DNA of 16,452 bases from Alphaproteobacteria bacterium. Its GTDB lineage: Bacteria; Pseudomonadota; Alphaproteobacteria; RF32; UBA3637. Positions 1 through 8,749 of the stretch are shown here, piece after piece. Numbering within the stretch: the stretch's first letter is position 1; the number at the start of each line of letters is the position of its first letter. The stretch covers positions 1-16,452 of the forward strand of contig JAGBRF010000047.1 in the NCBI GenBank assembly GCA_017632555.1, read 5' to 3'. Under the pieces are notes generated by a model. It did no database searches. It worked only from the letters and a program-made list of their open reading frames with translations, and was not told where the DNA came from. The position numbers and the translations under genes are program-made.

Positions 1-586
1 AAGTGTGCGCGCAATTTCCTTTATTGGCACTGCGTCCCGTTAAAAAATTCGAAAGCAAACAACGACCGGAATAGCTGACACACATAGCGCCATGCACAAA
101 AACTTCCAAAGCAATATCCGGACATTTTTCACGAATTTCACGCATTTCACGTAAAGGCACTTCACGTCCTAAAACACACAGTTTAGCGCCCAAATTTTTC
201 CAATGTTGCACAGTCATCCACGAACAAACATTCGCTTGTGTTGAAATATGGCGCGGTAAGTCGGGACAAATTTGTCCGACATAATCGAACACACCGGGAT
301 CGGCAACAATAACACCGTCCGGTTTTAATAATTGAAGCATTTTAACGGCTTCTTCCAACCGTTCCATATCTTGATTGTGCGTAAACAAATTCAATGTCAA
401 ATAAATCTTTTTACCGATTGAATGGGCGTAATCGATACCCTGTTTCAAATCATCAATTGTAAATCCGCTTTTTGCACGTAAAGAAACGGAAGGCAAACCG
501 CAATACACAACATCAGCGCCATACAAAAACGCTGTTTTTAATCTGTCCAAAGTCCCTGCTGGCAATAAAAGTTCCGGTTTCTTCAT
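1..586 (-). CDS. Peptidase U32-family protein, N-terminal 195 residues (runs off left edge)
   Basis: Only the first 195 codons are inside the window. The protein opens with a KKPELLLPAGT motif and a barrel-like fold start. It carries the U32 signature at residues 161-179 (EVFVHGAMC then SGRCLLS), followed by GRSANKGNC. Cysteines C169, C176 and C192 fit the iron-sulfur ligands known in characterised members. Bacterial members of this family (RlhA, TrhP, UbiU, UbiV) act in tRNA or rRNA hydroxylation or in O2-independent ubiquinone synthesis rather than as proven proteases. Which branch this one belongs to cannot be told without the C-terminal half. The ATG at 586-584 overlaps the polA TAA by one base (TAATG). 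A GAGG ribosome-binding site lies 7 bases upstream, inside the polA end, so it is probably translationally coupled to polA. Confidence 0.9.
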   Translation of the reverse strand, partial: MKKPELLLPAGTLDRLKTAFLYGADVVYCGLPSVSLRAKSGFTIDDLKQGIDYAHSIGKKIYLTLNLFTHNQDMERLEEAVKMLQLLKPDGVIVADPGVFDYVGQICPDLPRHISTQANVCSWMTVQHWKNLGAKLCVLGREVPLREMREIREKCPDIALEVFVHGAMCVSYSGRCLLSNFLTGRSANKGNCAHT

Positions 587-3402
587 TAGTGGGCCTCTTT
601 CCAATTTTTTCCGACACCGATTTCCGCAATCAAAGGAACGGACAAATGAACAATGTTTTCCATAACATCTTTTATCAAAGAACGGGCTTGTTCAACTTCG
701 TTTTCAGGAACTTCAAAGACCAATTCGTCATGTACCTGCAACAACATTTTTGTCTTCATTTGACGTTGTTCAAGTTCGGATTGCATTTTAATCATCGCCA
801 TTTTAATGATATCAGCCGCCCCGCCTTGAATAGGCGCATTTATGGCCGCACGTGATGCAAAACCGCGCGTTGCCGGACTTTCAAAACCCGAAATAAAACA
901 TTTACGACCAAATGGCGTTAAAACATATCCTTTTTCAGAAGCAAATTGTATTGTCTCGTCCATATATTGTTTGATTTCCGGATATTTTTCAAAATAAGAA
1001 TCTATGTAAGTTTTGGCTTCTGTTCTTGAAATACCCAACTGACGCGCCAAACCGAAAGCCGAAATGCCGTAAATAATGCCAAAGTTGATTGCTTTTGCGT
1101 TACGACGAACCATCGGATCCATATTTTCCATCGGAACCCCGAATACTTTTGAAGCCGTTGCCGCATGAATATCCAATCCGTTGGCAAAGTCTTCCTTTAA
1201 TTGTTTCACATTTGCTACGGCAGCCATTAAACGCAATTCAACTTGACTATAATCCGCCGACATCAACACGCACCCGTTTGAAGCAATAAAGGCCGAACGA
1301 ATTTCACGTCCCATTTCACTTCTGATTGGAATGTTTTGTAAATTCGGATTGTTTGATGATAAACGACCAGTTGCCGTCATTGTTTGTGAAAAAGTCGTAT
1401 GTACGCGCCCCGTTCGATTGTTTATCAGTTTAACCAAAGCATCTGTGTAGGTCGATTTTAATTTGGTATATTGGCGATATTCCAAAATTTTTGAAGCAAT
1501 TTCAACACCATTATCGGCCAATTCTTCCAACACATCGGAATCCGTAATCCAATTTTTACTTTTCGAACTTTTACGCCCGCCGGCAATTCCCATTTTTTCA
1601 AACAACAACTCACCCAATTGAATGGGGGAATTCAAATTAAAATGTTCGCCTGCCATCGCATAAATTTCTTTTTCCAACACATCGATTTTTTGGAAAAGTT
1701 GCAAACTGATTTTTTGTAAAGCATTTTTGTCGATTAAAACACCTTCATTTTCCATTTTTGTCAGAACGCTGATTAAAGGCCTGTCAATATCCTGATAAAC
1801 TTTATTGGAATCACTTTCCTTTAATTTGGGCAAAAACAGTTGATAAAGTCGCAAAGTCATATCAGCATCTTCGGCGGCATAGTCGGTTGCTGTTTTCAAA
1901 TCAACCTGTTTGAATAAAATGCTTCCGTTTCCCGTTCCGCAAACTTGCTTATAAGGTATCATCGTTTCGTTCAAATAAATTTGTGCCAAATCATCCAAAC
2001 TTTTCTTATAAACATTTCCGTTCAAATCATAATCCATAACAATGGTATCTTGCAAAGTATCATCGGCCAAATTTACGCCAAAGTTCGTATGAATAACTTC
2101 CAAATCAAATTTGATGTTGTGTCCGATTTTGATAATGTCCGGACGAGCCAACAAACTCAACAAATGATTTTGAATAAATGATTTTGATATCTGTTTGGGG
2201 CGATTGGGTACCACATCAAACAAACTTAAATTTTCCCCCTGCTTTTCGGGCGTTCCTTCGCCACAATGATTGATGGGAATATAGCACGCTTTACCGGCTT
2301 CAACACAAAGTGAAATTCCGGCGATTTCAGCGCTTTGACTGTCCAAAGAATCTGTTTCCGTATCCAAAGCAACAAAGCCGGCTTTTTCGATTTTTTCGCA
2401 CCATTTTAATAAATCTTTTTCTTCTTGCACACATTCATATTGGCGGACGATTTTTTCGGTCGGCACCGAAATTTCTTTTACCGGTTCCGGCTGTGGTAAT
2501 GAGCAACTTTGTTGTAAAACCGCCTGCCGTTTTTTCATAAAAGAATCAACGCGTCCCAGCAAACTTTTAAAACTCATCTGTTGCAAGAAATCTTTTATTT
2601 TCTGTGCGTCACCGCTTTTTCTGCAAAAATCACTGATTGGTTTCGGTAAAGGCGCATTTGAATCCAAAACAACCAACTTTTGCGAAACAAACGCCTTTTC
2701 TTTTTCTTCCTTTAACAAGTTGGCGCGACGTTCCGGAATTTCGTCCAAATGATTATAAATTTCTTCCAACGTGCCATATTTGTTTATCAGTTCAGCCGCC
2801 GTTTTCGGACCGATACCATGAACACCGGGGATATTATCCGTTGAATCCCCCATCAAAGATTGAACTTGCGTCACTTTATCGGGCAAAACGCCAAATTTTT
2901 TGATAACATCTTCCGTGGAAACATAACGTTTTTTCATCGGGTCATAAAGCAATACATTTTCCCCGTCCATCAGTTGCATCAAATCTTTATCGGCGGAAAC
3001 GACAACAACCTGATACCCTTCTTCAACACCTTTTTTCGCATAGGCGGCAATCAAATCATCGGCTTCGAAACCTTCTTCTTCAACATCGGCAACATCAAAT
3101 GAACGAACCACATCGCGAATTAAAGGAAATTGCGGAATTAAATCTTCCGGCACTTCTTTGCGAGTTGCTTTGTATTCGGGACAAATATCGTTTCTGAAAT
3201 TACGCCGAGCCGTATCAAAAACAACGGCAATGCAATCGTCCGCATTTTCGGTCATAAATTGCATCAACATAGATGTAAAACCGAACACGGCATTGACCGG
3301 CACACCATCAGAAGGTCGCGTCATCGGAGGTAAAGCATAAAAAGCGCGATAAATATATCCCGATCCATCAATCAGACATAAACGCTTTTTTTGCTGTGTC
3401 AT
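586..3402 (-). CDS. polA: DNA polymerase I
   Basis: Full-length 938-residue polymerase I that fills gaps and removes RNA primers during replication and repair. Residues 1-290 form the 5'-3' nuclease, with LIDGSGYIYRAF at the N-terminus, EADD near 113 and GDSTDNIPG near 185. A 3'-5' proofreading domain follows. It looks active: Exo I D347/E349 (DTET), Exo II N429 to D433 (HNIKFD) and Exo III Y508 to D512. Many alphaproteobacterial and Taq-type enzymes have lost some of these. The polymerase domain has motif A D717 (ADYSQVELR), motif B with K770 and Y778 (RRNAKAINFGIIYG) and motif C with D892 (VHDELVFEV). The ATG lies 3 bases after the gcrA stop, with only a weak AAGA ahead of it, so expression probably depends on coupling to gcrA. 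The U32 gene overlaps its stop. Confidence 0.98.
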   Translation of the reverse strand: MTQQKKRLCLIDGSGYIYRAFYALPPMTRPSDGVPVNAVFGFTSMLMQFMTENADDCIAVVFDTARRNFRNDICPEYKATRKEVPEDLIPQFPLIRDVVRSFDVADVEEEGFEADDLIAAYAKKGVEEGYQVVVVSADKDLMQLMDGENVLLYDPMKKRYVSTEDVIKKFGVLPDKVTQVQSLMGDSTDNIPGVHGIGPKTAAELINKYGTLEEIYNHLDEIPERRANLLKEEKEKAFVSQKLVVLDSNAPLPKPISDFCRKSGDAQKIKDFLQQMSFKSLLGRVDSFMKKRQAVLQQSCSLPQPEPVKEISVPTEKIVRQYECVQEEKDLLKWCEKIEKAGFVALDTETDSLDSQSAEIAGISLCVEAGKACYIPINHCGEGTPEKQGENLSLFDVVPNRPKQISKSFIQNHLLSLLARPDIIKIGHNIKFDLEVIHTNFGVNLADDTLQDTIVMDYDLNGNVYKKSLDDLAQIYLNETMIPYKQVCGTGNGSILFKQVDLKTATDYAAEDADMTLRLYQLFLPKLKESDSNKVYQDIDRPLISVLTKMENEGVLIDKNALQKISLQLFQKIDVLEKEIYAMAGEHFNLNSPIQLGELLFEKMGIAGGRKSSKSKNWITDSDVLEELADNGVEIASKILEYRQYTKLKSTYTDALVKLINNRTGRVHTTFSQTMTATGRLSSNNPNLQNIPIRSEMGREIRSAFIASNGCVLMSADYSQVELRLMAAVANVKQLKEDFANGLDIHAATASKVFGVPMENMDPMVRRNAKAINFGIIYGISAFGLARQLGISRTEAKTYIDSYFEKYPEIKQYMDETIQFASEKGYVLTPFGRKCFISGFESPATRGFASRAAINAPIQGGAADIIKMAMIKMQSELEQRQMKTKMLLQVHDELVFEVPENEVEQARSLIKDVMENIVHLSVPLIAEIGVGKNWKEAH

Positions 3403-3405
3403 ATC

Positions 3406-3888
3406 TTATTTTGCTTTAAAAACACCGGAATAAGCAATTGCACAATGTTCTTCACAATAAATTTTACCGGGGACACATTCTTGACCACAGAAACAAAAAT
3501 CCGGGTCTTTCGGGTCGCCTTCCGGCCAACGACATGAAGTCGGTTTCAAATCGACCAATTGAACACCTTTGTGTTTTCTTTTTTTAGGAACAACTTTTTC
3601 CACAATCGGTTCAACTTCAAAAACCGGTTCAGGCGGTAAAATACTGCTTGTTTCCACTGTTTTTTGTTTTGTTGCGGGAGCTTCCTTTTTCGTAGCACGC
3701 GCAACAGCAACGTGTTCTTTTTTCTTATCACGTTTAATGGGGGACGGACGACCTTCCAATCCCAAACGATGCGCTTTACCGACAACGGCATTTTTGCTCA
3801 TACCGATACGGTTGCCGATTTCAACAGTGGTCAATCCTTTGTTCCACAAACGCTTTAATTCTTTGATCAAATCAGGTGTCCAAGCCAT
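3406..3888 (-). CDS. gcrA: GcrA cell cycle regulator
   Basis: 160-residue homologue of GcrA. In Caulobacter that protein binds sigma70-RNA polymerase and activates promoters carrying methylated GANTC sites during S phase. The N-terminal helix-turn-helix (residues 1-46) is typical, starting MAWTPDLIKELKRLW and containing SKNAVVGKAHRLGL. A lysine- and proline-rich linker (about 48-110) joins it to the conserved C-terminal domain (118-154), which begins CRWPEGDP and ends YCEEHCAIAY. This end holds six cysteines and a histidine (C119, C132, C134, C138, C145, H148, C149). Translation starts at ATG 3888 behind a good AGGAGT at 3896-3901. It is first in a likely gcrA-polA-U32 transcript. The family is restricted to Alphaproteobacteria, which is the basis for assigning the organism. 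Confidence 0.93.
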   Translation of the reverse strand: MAWTPDLIKELKRLWNKGLTTVEIGNRIGMSKNAVVGKAHRLGLEGRPSPIKRDKKKEHVAVARATKKEAPATKQKTVETSSILPPEPVFEVEPIVEKVVPKKRKHKGVQLVDLKPTSCRWPEGDPKDPDFCFCGQECVPGKIYCEEHCAIAYSGVFKAK

Positions 3889-3895
3889 TTTTCAA

Positions 3896-3901
3896 ACTCC
3901 T
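3896..3901 (-). promoter_or_regulatory. Ribosome-binding site of gcrA
   Basis: AGGAGT on the minus strand, 7 bases before ATG 3888. It is one of the strongest Shine-Dalgarno sequences in the window and fixes the gcrA start. The downstream polA has only a weak site. Confidence 0.75.
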
Positions 3902-3922
3902 ATTTTTATTGATGTTTTCCAT

Positions 3923-3950
3923 ATCATACACTAAAAATCTTAAAAGTCAA
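3923..3950 (-). promoter_or_regulatory. Predicted sigma70 promoter for gcrA-polA-U32
   Basis: Minus strand TTGACT (3950-3945), a 16-base spacer, then TATGAT (3928-3923). Each hexamer matches five of six consensus bases. The -35 box lies inside the last codons of the preceding secreted-protein gene (its stop is 3942-3940), so the promoter overlaps that gene's end. A start site near 3916 would give a leader of about 28 bases containing the AGGAGT site. No GANTC site lies within it. The position is a prediction from sequence only. Confidence 0.6.
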
Positions 3951-4986
3951 GCAAAACAGGCGTTCCTAAAAATAATAATTTATCATGGAACGTTTTCTTT
4001 AATTCATCTTCTTTTCCTTTAATCGCTTCTATATCGGCTTTTGTCGTATCGAACATATACACCAAAGCCGTTACCAATTTGCGTTGATAAGCATCTTTCG
4101 GCAAAGATTTTACTTCTTTCACTTCCGCACGAATAGCACGCAAAGCACCGGGGGAAGATGATTTCATACGATAAGCTTTTATAGTCGCATCACATTTTTG
4201 TATAAATTCGGGCACGGTCATATTTTCTGCCGTTACTTGATTTTCGAACCATTTGTCCGCCTCTATTTTATCCAGTCGAGAGATAATAGCATTACACGGA
4301 TTGATATGGGCTTCCAACAACAAATTCAAATCCTTGTAATCCATAATTAAAATGTTTCGTCTTTCACGGCCTTGCGAACCGATTTCCAATTTTTTCAATT
4401 TACCCATAACCGTCAAGACGGAAGCAACATCACCCTGTGTTAAAGCCGAACGGTCGGATTTTTCTTCTTTCAATTTATATGTTCCTGTCATCAACTGCCC
4501 CAAAAAAGAATTCGGATCAATCGTTGTCGGTTTATATTCCACATCTTCCGCCGAAGCCATTTGTATTGTTAAAGGCACATATTCTTCGTGAGAATGCCCT
4601 TCTTCATCTTCTTCGGGCCACATTTCCGGCATTAAATACGGATAAAAAACCGGGTCAAGATAAAGCAAATGTTCCTTTGCAAATTCTTGCAATTGCGGAG
4701 CTATTCGTGTCGGTAATTTTCGCCGCCATTCAACAATCCCCGGCATCATACGCACTTTTTCGGAAATGCCGTACACGTGCCCCACCATAGGCATTGTGTA
4801 TTGGTGATATTCGGGCGGTATCGAAAACAACATTTGAACGAACAAATCTTCGTTTTTCTTTGGATTATGCGTGATTTCGATAAATTCTTCGATGCTCATT
4901 TGTTCCATCAACTTTGACACACCTTGGGCATTTGCCGAAAAGATCGCAAAAATTATAGTCAAAAAAGCAACAAGTTTTTTAATCAT
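3940..4986 (-). CDS. Secreted protein of unknown function
   Basis: A 348-residue protein I do not recognise. It has a clear N-terminal signal peptide (MIKKLVAFLTIIFAIFSANA, residues 1-20, likely cut before QG) and no further membrane span, so it should be periplasmic. The mature part is mixed charged and helical, with an acidic histidine-containing loop (EDEEGHSHEEY), and ends in LGTPVLLDF. The start is taken as ATG 4986. The frame stays open to a TTG at 4992, but that overlaps the previous stop. Only 2 bases separate it from the DUF4139 stop, so the two are surely co-transcribed. Its last codons contain the -35 element of the gcrA promoter. Its position behind two other exported proteins suggests an envelope role, which is inference only. 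Confidence 0.82.
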   Translation of the reverse strand: MIKKLVAFLTIIFAIFSANAQGVSKLMEQMSIEEFIEITHNPKKNEDLFVQMLFSIPPEYHQYTMPMVGHVYGISEKVRMMPGIVEWRRKLPTRIAPQLQEFAKEHLLYLDPVFYPYLMPEMWPEEDEEGHSHEEYVPLTIQMASAEDVEYKPTTIDPNSFLGQLMTGTYKLKEEKSDRSALTQGDVASVLTVMGKLKKLEIGSQGRERRNILIMDYKDLNLLLEAHINPCNAIISRLDKIEADKWFENQVTAENMTVPEFIQKCDATIKAYRMKSSSPGALRAIRAEVKEVKSLPKDAYQRKLVTALVYMFDTTKADIEAIKGKEDELKKTFHDKLLFLGTPVLLDF

Positions 4987-4988
4987 TA

Positions 4989-6386
4989 TCAATCCGATAT
5001 CTGAACTTTATAAGTTAGCACAACGTCTTTTTCGGCTGGGACGGATATATCCCAATAAATTTTGTTGGCGCTTTCTTTTTGGCTTTTCAAACTTTCGGAT
5101 AAAATTTTCCAACCGTTCGGAAGCTCTTGATTAAAGCGAACAGTAACCGGTGTTGTTTTGGCATTGCTGATTTTAACTTCAAATTCGGCTTGCGAAGTTT
5201 TTGCATCTAACTTTTTAAATGAAACTTTTTTACCTTTTGCCGTAATGTCAAAATCTTCACCCAAACGCAAACGAACATCTTGTCCTTTTGCCGTATGGCT
5301 GATTCTGTCTTCGCCGACAAAAATCAAAGCACCTTTTGAATCTTTTTCATATACACGCACCGTTCCTTTGGGTAAAGCTTGTCCTAATCCGTTTTCTTGT
5401 GTATTGGCAAAGGTCAAATACATTGCCGGCTTTCCGTTTTCAAAAGAAGCACCATAGTGAAAATCCAAAGGCGAATTGTATTCATAGGTTCTTTTTCCTT
5501 GAATATCATTTCCGGACAACAAAGCAACTTGTTTTGTTTGTTTGGATAAAATGTCTGTCGGGCGTTCAATTCTGTAAAGATAATAACCGCTGACTGATTC
5601 GACTTCCGGCATACTGCTTTTTGAAAATGCCATCAACGCCCCGTTAGCATCTGGCATGTAATCACCACGATTATGCACTGTATTGACATCACCGGCGACC
5701 AATTGCAATTGTGTGTTTTTATATGAAACAGATGTATTATTAGTCAAAGTAACCAACCCGTTCAAATCCACTTTGTTATCTTTATTTAATTCGACAACGT
5801 AATCCGCACTCCAAGAAATACCATTTGTCAAATAAGAAATTTCGGCGTTTTGAGTGGCTTCTTCACCGGCTTCAACATCAAACACCAAAGTCGGACGAGC
5901 CGATAAATTTTCCGGAACTTTTCTGAAAATAACACGTCCGGGATATGCTGTTTCAATTCTGTTTCCTATTTTCAAAACGGGTTTGTTCATATTGTATGCC
6001 AACAATTCGGCTTTGTTCGGATTGACAATACCGGTTGCCGGATCGATAAATTCTACATCAACCGTCTGACCAACGGATTTTTCCATCAAATTATCAAAAG
6101 TCAGCAAATCAAAGTTAAAATTTTGTTCCAAAACGCGAACGCCCTTTGATTGAAACAAAACAGATGAAGGGATAACTTTATCGGAAATATCAACGAACGA
6201 CAACAAATTGCGCCCTTTTCCCAAATCGACTTGACGCACATCATTGACCAAAGCTCTGCCCGCATTATAAATGGTCATTGTTAAACTTTTTTGTTCCGAT
6301 ACGGGAACGGATTTTTCAACTTCAGCCCCGGCGGTCAAAGCAATCAAGCTGACCATCACAGATAAAAACAATGTTCTTTTTTTCAT
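4989..6386 (-). CDS. DUF4139 domain-containing exported protein
   Basis: 465-residue protein with an N-terminal signal peptide (residues 1-20, cut near TAGA). It belongs to the DUF4139/mucoidy-inhibitor-like family. The early segment LTMTIYNAGRALVNDVR (residues 35-51) and the core around 186-200 (YLTNGISWSADYVV), where W192 is the family hallmark, support this. A beta-rich C-terminal region ends in a typical VLTYKVQISD strand. Molecular function in the family is unknown; surface or envelope association is usual. ATG 6386 is chosen over an upstream TTG at 6401 because AAAGGGAG sits just before the ATG, inside the extra codons. The stop is TGA immediately followed by TAA. It lies 11 bases after the DUF2207 gene and 2 before the next secreted protein. 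Confidence 0.87.
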   Translation of the reverse strand: MKKRTLFLSVMVSLIALTAGAEVEKSVPVSEQKSLTMTIYNAGRALVNDVRQVDLGKGRNLLSFVDISDKVIPSSVLFQSKGVRVLEQNFNFDLLTFDNLMEKSVGQTVDVEFIDPATGIVNPNKAELLAYNMNKPVLKIGNRIETAYPGRVIFRKVPENLSARPTLVFDVEAGEEATQNAEISYLTNGISWSADYVVELNKDNKVDLNGLVTLTNNTSVSYKNTQLQLVAGDVNTVHNRGDYMPDANGALMAFSKSSMPEVESVSGYYLYRIERPTDILSKQTKQVALLSGNDIQGKRTYEYNSPLDFHYGASFENGKPAMYLTFANTQENGLGQALPKGTVRVYEKDSKGALIFVGEDRISHTAKGQDVRLRLGEDFDITAKGKKVSFKKLDAKTSQAEFEVKISNAKTTPVTVRFNQELPNGWKILSESLKSQKESANKIYWDISVPAEKDVVLTYKVQISD

Positions 6387-6390
6387 CTTT

Positions 6391-6397
6391 CTCCCTT
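6391..6397 (-). promoter_or_regulatory. Ribosome-binding site deciding the DUF4139 gene start
   Basis: Minus strand AAGGGAG four bases before ATG 6386. It lies inside the extension that the alternative TTG start at 6401 would create, and so argues for the ATG, which also places the signal peptide at the very N-terminus. Confidence 0.6.
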
Positions 6398-7993
6398 TCA
6401 AGCACGAATTTGTGCAAAAAACATTTTTTCAAACTCACCCAACGGCAATCTTCTGCCCTTTAACATTATCAACAATGCGACATCGTTAGCATACGAATCT
6501 TTTTCCAAAGCAATGTCCAATTCACGTTGTTTTGCTTCGCTTAAAGAATGTTCTGTATATTCTTCAAACAACTGACGCATTAAAATATCCAATTTTCCTT
6601 TACGAATAAAGTGGTTCACACAAAGCATATATGCAACAAGAATGACTATCAACTCTGCGGAAATTTGATATATGTTATAAGATAAATAAATCGACAATAC
6701 CACTGCAATCAACGGCAACAGAGCCCCGATTAAAATTTCACGGCGAACCAACAACATTTTTTGCCGATAGATATTTTTCAAAACCAACTTTCTGAAACTT
6801 TTAAGTACTTTTTCATTAAAAATCCAAGTCGATAATTTTCTTTCTTTTTTCAATCCGCCGAAAATGAACGACAGTATATTTTTTTCATAAAAATTGGATT
6901 TTGTATTTTCGCCACGCACCAAAATAATTTGCTCATTTTCATCAAAACGGACGGCAAGCAAACCTTTTTGCAACAAATGAATAATCATCGCAAACAAAGT
7001 TTTTGTGTCGGCTTTACGCATATAAACCCAACGCAACATTCCGATATCATAAGAAAACTTCGAACGCATTTTCGATAAAACTTTGTTGTTTTGCATATTA
7101 TCTTTAACGTCCAAAGCGGTAAAGTGAAAATAAAGGAACATAACAACAATGCAAAGTAAAGCAACAATTATCCACCCGAAAACGTTTAATGTCTTGTCGA
7201 TTTTTTCATCTGCGTGAATGGCAGAAAATCCTTTTGCGTCACCGACCAAATCCAATCGTATATCTACATATTCCGGCAATATTCTTTTGATTTTATAAAC
7301 CAAATGATTGGCTTCGTCTGTGTATCCGTCATAAGCATCTTCGTTTATTTGATTGTTTGTTCCGAAAACCAATTGCGCTTTTGACAAAGTCGTTTGTGGC
7401 GGGTATGCCACCAAAATTTGAACACGTTCTGACGGATAAACCAAATCGCTGCCCAACAACGGCAAGAAAAGACTTGTTATATTTCCTTGTTGAAGCACCG
7501 CATCAGAAACAATGTAAGAAACTTCAAACAAATGAACACCTTTTGCCAGCCCTTCCCGTTCAAAGAACCGCAATTGTATATTGGTATCCGTTTTATTTAT
7601 TCTGGGCGTAACTTCTTTTTTATTATAAGAAGCCCATACAAATTCTATTTTACTTTCTTGAATTTTGCCCAAAGTATCGGTATAAGATAACGGGTAAGAA
7701 CGAACAAACGGCCCATTTTGCGGTTCGGATAAAACCAAAACCAAACGTTCCGTCACAACAACACTTTTATCTTCCAATATATTTACAAAAACAGAAAAAG
7801 ACGGAATGTGTGTCACATAAGGAACGTCCAAACTGTCTTCACCCAAAACAGTTACACGAACCTTGCTGAATGTTTTTTGAGAAGTGCTTGTTTGCGGTTT
7901 TTCACCGAACGGTAAATAATTATCCGACTTTTGAGAATAAGCATTTGTGACGCAAACAAACGTCATCAGCAAAAAAGCAAAAAAAGTTTTCAT
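6398..7993 (-). CDS. DUF2207 domain-containing membrane protein
   Basis: 531-residue protein with the architecture of DUF2207 (YciQ-like) proteins. It has a signal peptide (1-20, NAYS then QK) and a beta-rich extracytoplasmic domain (about 45-255) containing the typical VTERLVLVL and GPFVRSYPL stretches. One membrane span follows at 271-292. Next is a cytoplasmic segment with the MRKADTKTLFAMIIHLLQKGLLAV motif region (325-348), in which the family's winged-helix-like part lies. Two spans (419-437, 444-462) and a charged tail complete it. The glycine-serine-rich C-terminal tail seen in many relatives is missing. Function is unknown. Its ATG overlaps the nth stop as ATGA, with AGGA 10 bases upstream, so it is translationally coupled to nth. 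It ends in TGA, 11 bases before the DUF4139 start. Confidence 0.87.
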   Translation of the reverse strand: MKTFFAFLLMTFVCVTNAYSQKSDNYLPFGEKPQTSTSQKTFSKVRVTVLGEDSLDVPYVTHIPSFSVFVNILEDKSVVVTERLVLVLSEPQNGPFVRSYPLSYTDTLGKIQESKIEFVWASYNKKEVTPRINKTDTNIQLRFFEREGLAKGVHLFEVSYIVSDAVLQQGNITSLFLPLLGSDLVYPSERVQILVAYPPQTTLSKAQLVFGTNNQINEDAYDGYTDEANHLVYKIKRILPEYVDIRLDLVGDAKGFSAIHADEKIDKTLNVFGWIIVALLCIVVMFLYFHFTALDVKDNMQNNKVLSKMRSKFSYDIGMLRWVYMRKADTKTLFAMIIHLLQKGLLAVRFDENEQIILVRGENTKSNFYEKNILSFIFGGLKKERKLSTWIFNEKVLKSFRKLVLKNIYRQKMLLVRREILIGALLPLIAVVLSIYLSYNIYQISAELIVILVAYMLCVNHFIRKGKLDILMRQLFEEYTEHSLSEAKQRELDIALEKDSYANDVALLIMLKGRRLPLGEFEKMFFAQIRA

Positions 7994-8667
7994 TTCTTTG
8001 TTTTCCTTTTCGTATCTTTTTTATCACTTATCATACCCGCATTTTGAAGAAAATACGGACAAATATCCGTTATCGGACAATTGGCGCAATCCGGTTTTGT
8101 AGCTTTACAAATATAGCGCCCGAATAATACCAACAAATGTTGCGCATCGGCTTTGTATTTATCGGGAACAACCTTTGCCAATTTTTCTTCAACTTCCAAA
8201 GGCGTTTTGCCGGGGGCTAAATCCAAACGATTTGCCAACCGAAACACGTGCGTATCAACCGCAATCAACGGCGCATTATGTGCTACGTTCAAAAAAACGT
8301 TTGCTGTTTTACGTCCGACACCGGGTAATGTTTGTAATTCATCAAAATCCCGCGGAAATTTACCACCGAATTTATCGATTAGAACTTGGCTCATCGCCAT
8401 AATGTTTTTCGATTTGTTGTTGTAATAATTTATGCTTTTAACGTATTCACGCAATCCGTCCAAACCCAAAGCAAGCATTTGTTCCGGTGTTTTTACCTTT
8501 TCATATAAGGGCGCTGTGGCTTTATTGACGCCACGATCAGTTGCCTGTGCAGATAAAATAATCGAAACCATCAACGTGTATTCGTTGATATATTCCAATT
8601 CACATCTTGGGTTCGGAAACTGCACCAAAAGTCGGTCAAAAAGCTTTTTTATATTTTCTTTTTCCAT
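7990..8667 (-). CDS. nth: Endonuclease III
   Basis: 225-residue bifunctional DNA glycosylase/AP lyase that removes oxidised pyrimidines in base excision repair. The helix-hairpin-helix is LPGVGRKTANVFL (114-126), containing catalytic K120. The catalytic aspartate is D138 in VDTHVFRLANRL. Both have the same residue numbers as in the E. coli enzyme. A [4Fe-4S] cluster is bound by C187, C194, C197 and C203 (spacing C-x6-C-x2-C-x5-C). A lysine-rich tail of about 15 residues extends past the usual end. The ATG at 8667 has no strong ribosome-binding site. It heads a four-gene minus-strand run (nth, DUF2207, DUF4139, secreted protein) and its stop overlaps the next start (ATGA). Confidence 0.97.
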   Translation of the reverse strand: MEKENIKKLFDRLLVQFPNPRCELEYINEYTLMVSIILSAQATDRGVNKATAPLYEKVKTPEQMLALGLDGLREYVKSINYYNNKSKNIMAMSQVLIDKFGGKFPRDFDELQTLPGVGRKTANVFLNVAHNAPLIAVDTHVFRLANRLDLAPGKTPLEVEEKLAKVVPDKYKADAQHLLVLFGRYICKATKPDCANCPITDICPYFLQNAGMISDKKDTKRKTKK

Positions 8668-8749
8668 TTTATTTCACTTTGATTAATTTTTTACTTAACG
8701 AAATGTTTTTTATATGTTATTCTATACTTGAATAAAAAGAAAGAAAAAA
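8668..8749. promoter_or_regulatory. Divergent intergenic region between nth and the diguanylate cyclase gene
   Basis: An 82-base AT-rich gap that must hold promoters for both divergent genes. For the plus strand the best guess is TTTACT (8690-8695), a 17-base spacer and TATGTT (8713-8718). A TATACT at 8723-8728 is an alternative -10 without a good -35. On the minus strand a TAGAAT lies near 8725-8720 with no good -35. None of these is decisive. Confidence 0.35.

Noticed and set aside
472..855. 127-codon plus-strand frame over the U32/polA junction
   Set aside because: It spans the ends of two well-supported minus-strand genes and has no recognisable protein features.
3569..3934. 121-codon plus-strand frame opposite gcrA
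   Set aside because: It is antisense to a strongly supported gene, has no ribosome-binding site and low-complexity content derived from the reverse of the lysine-rich linker.
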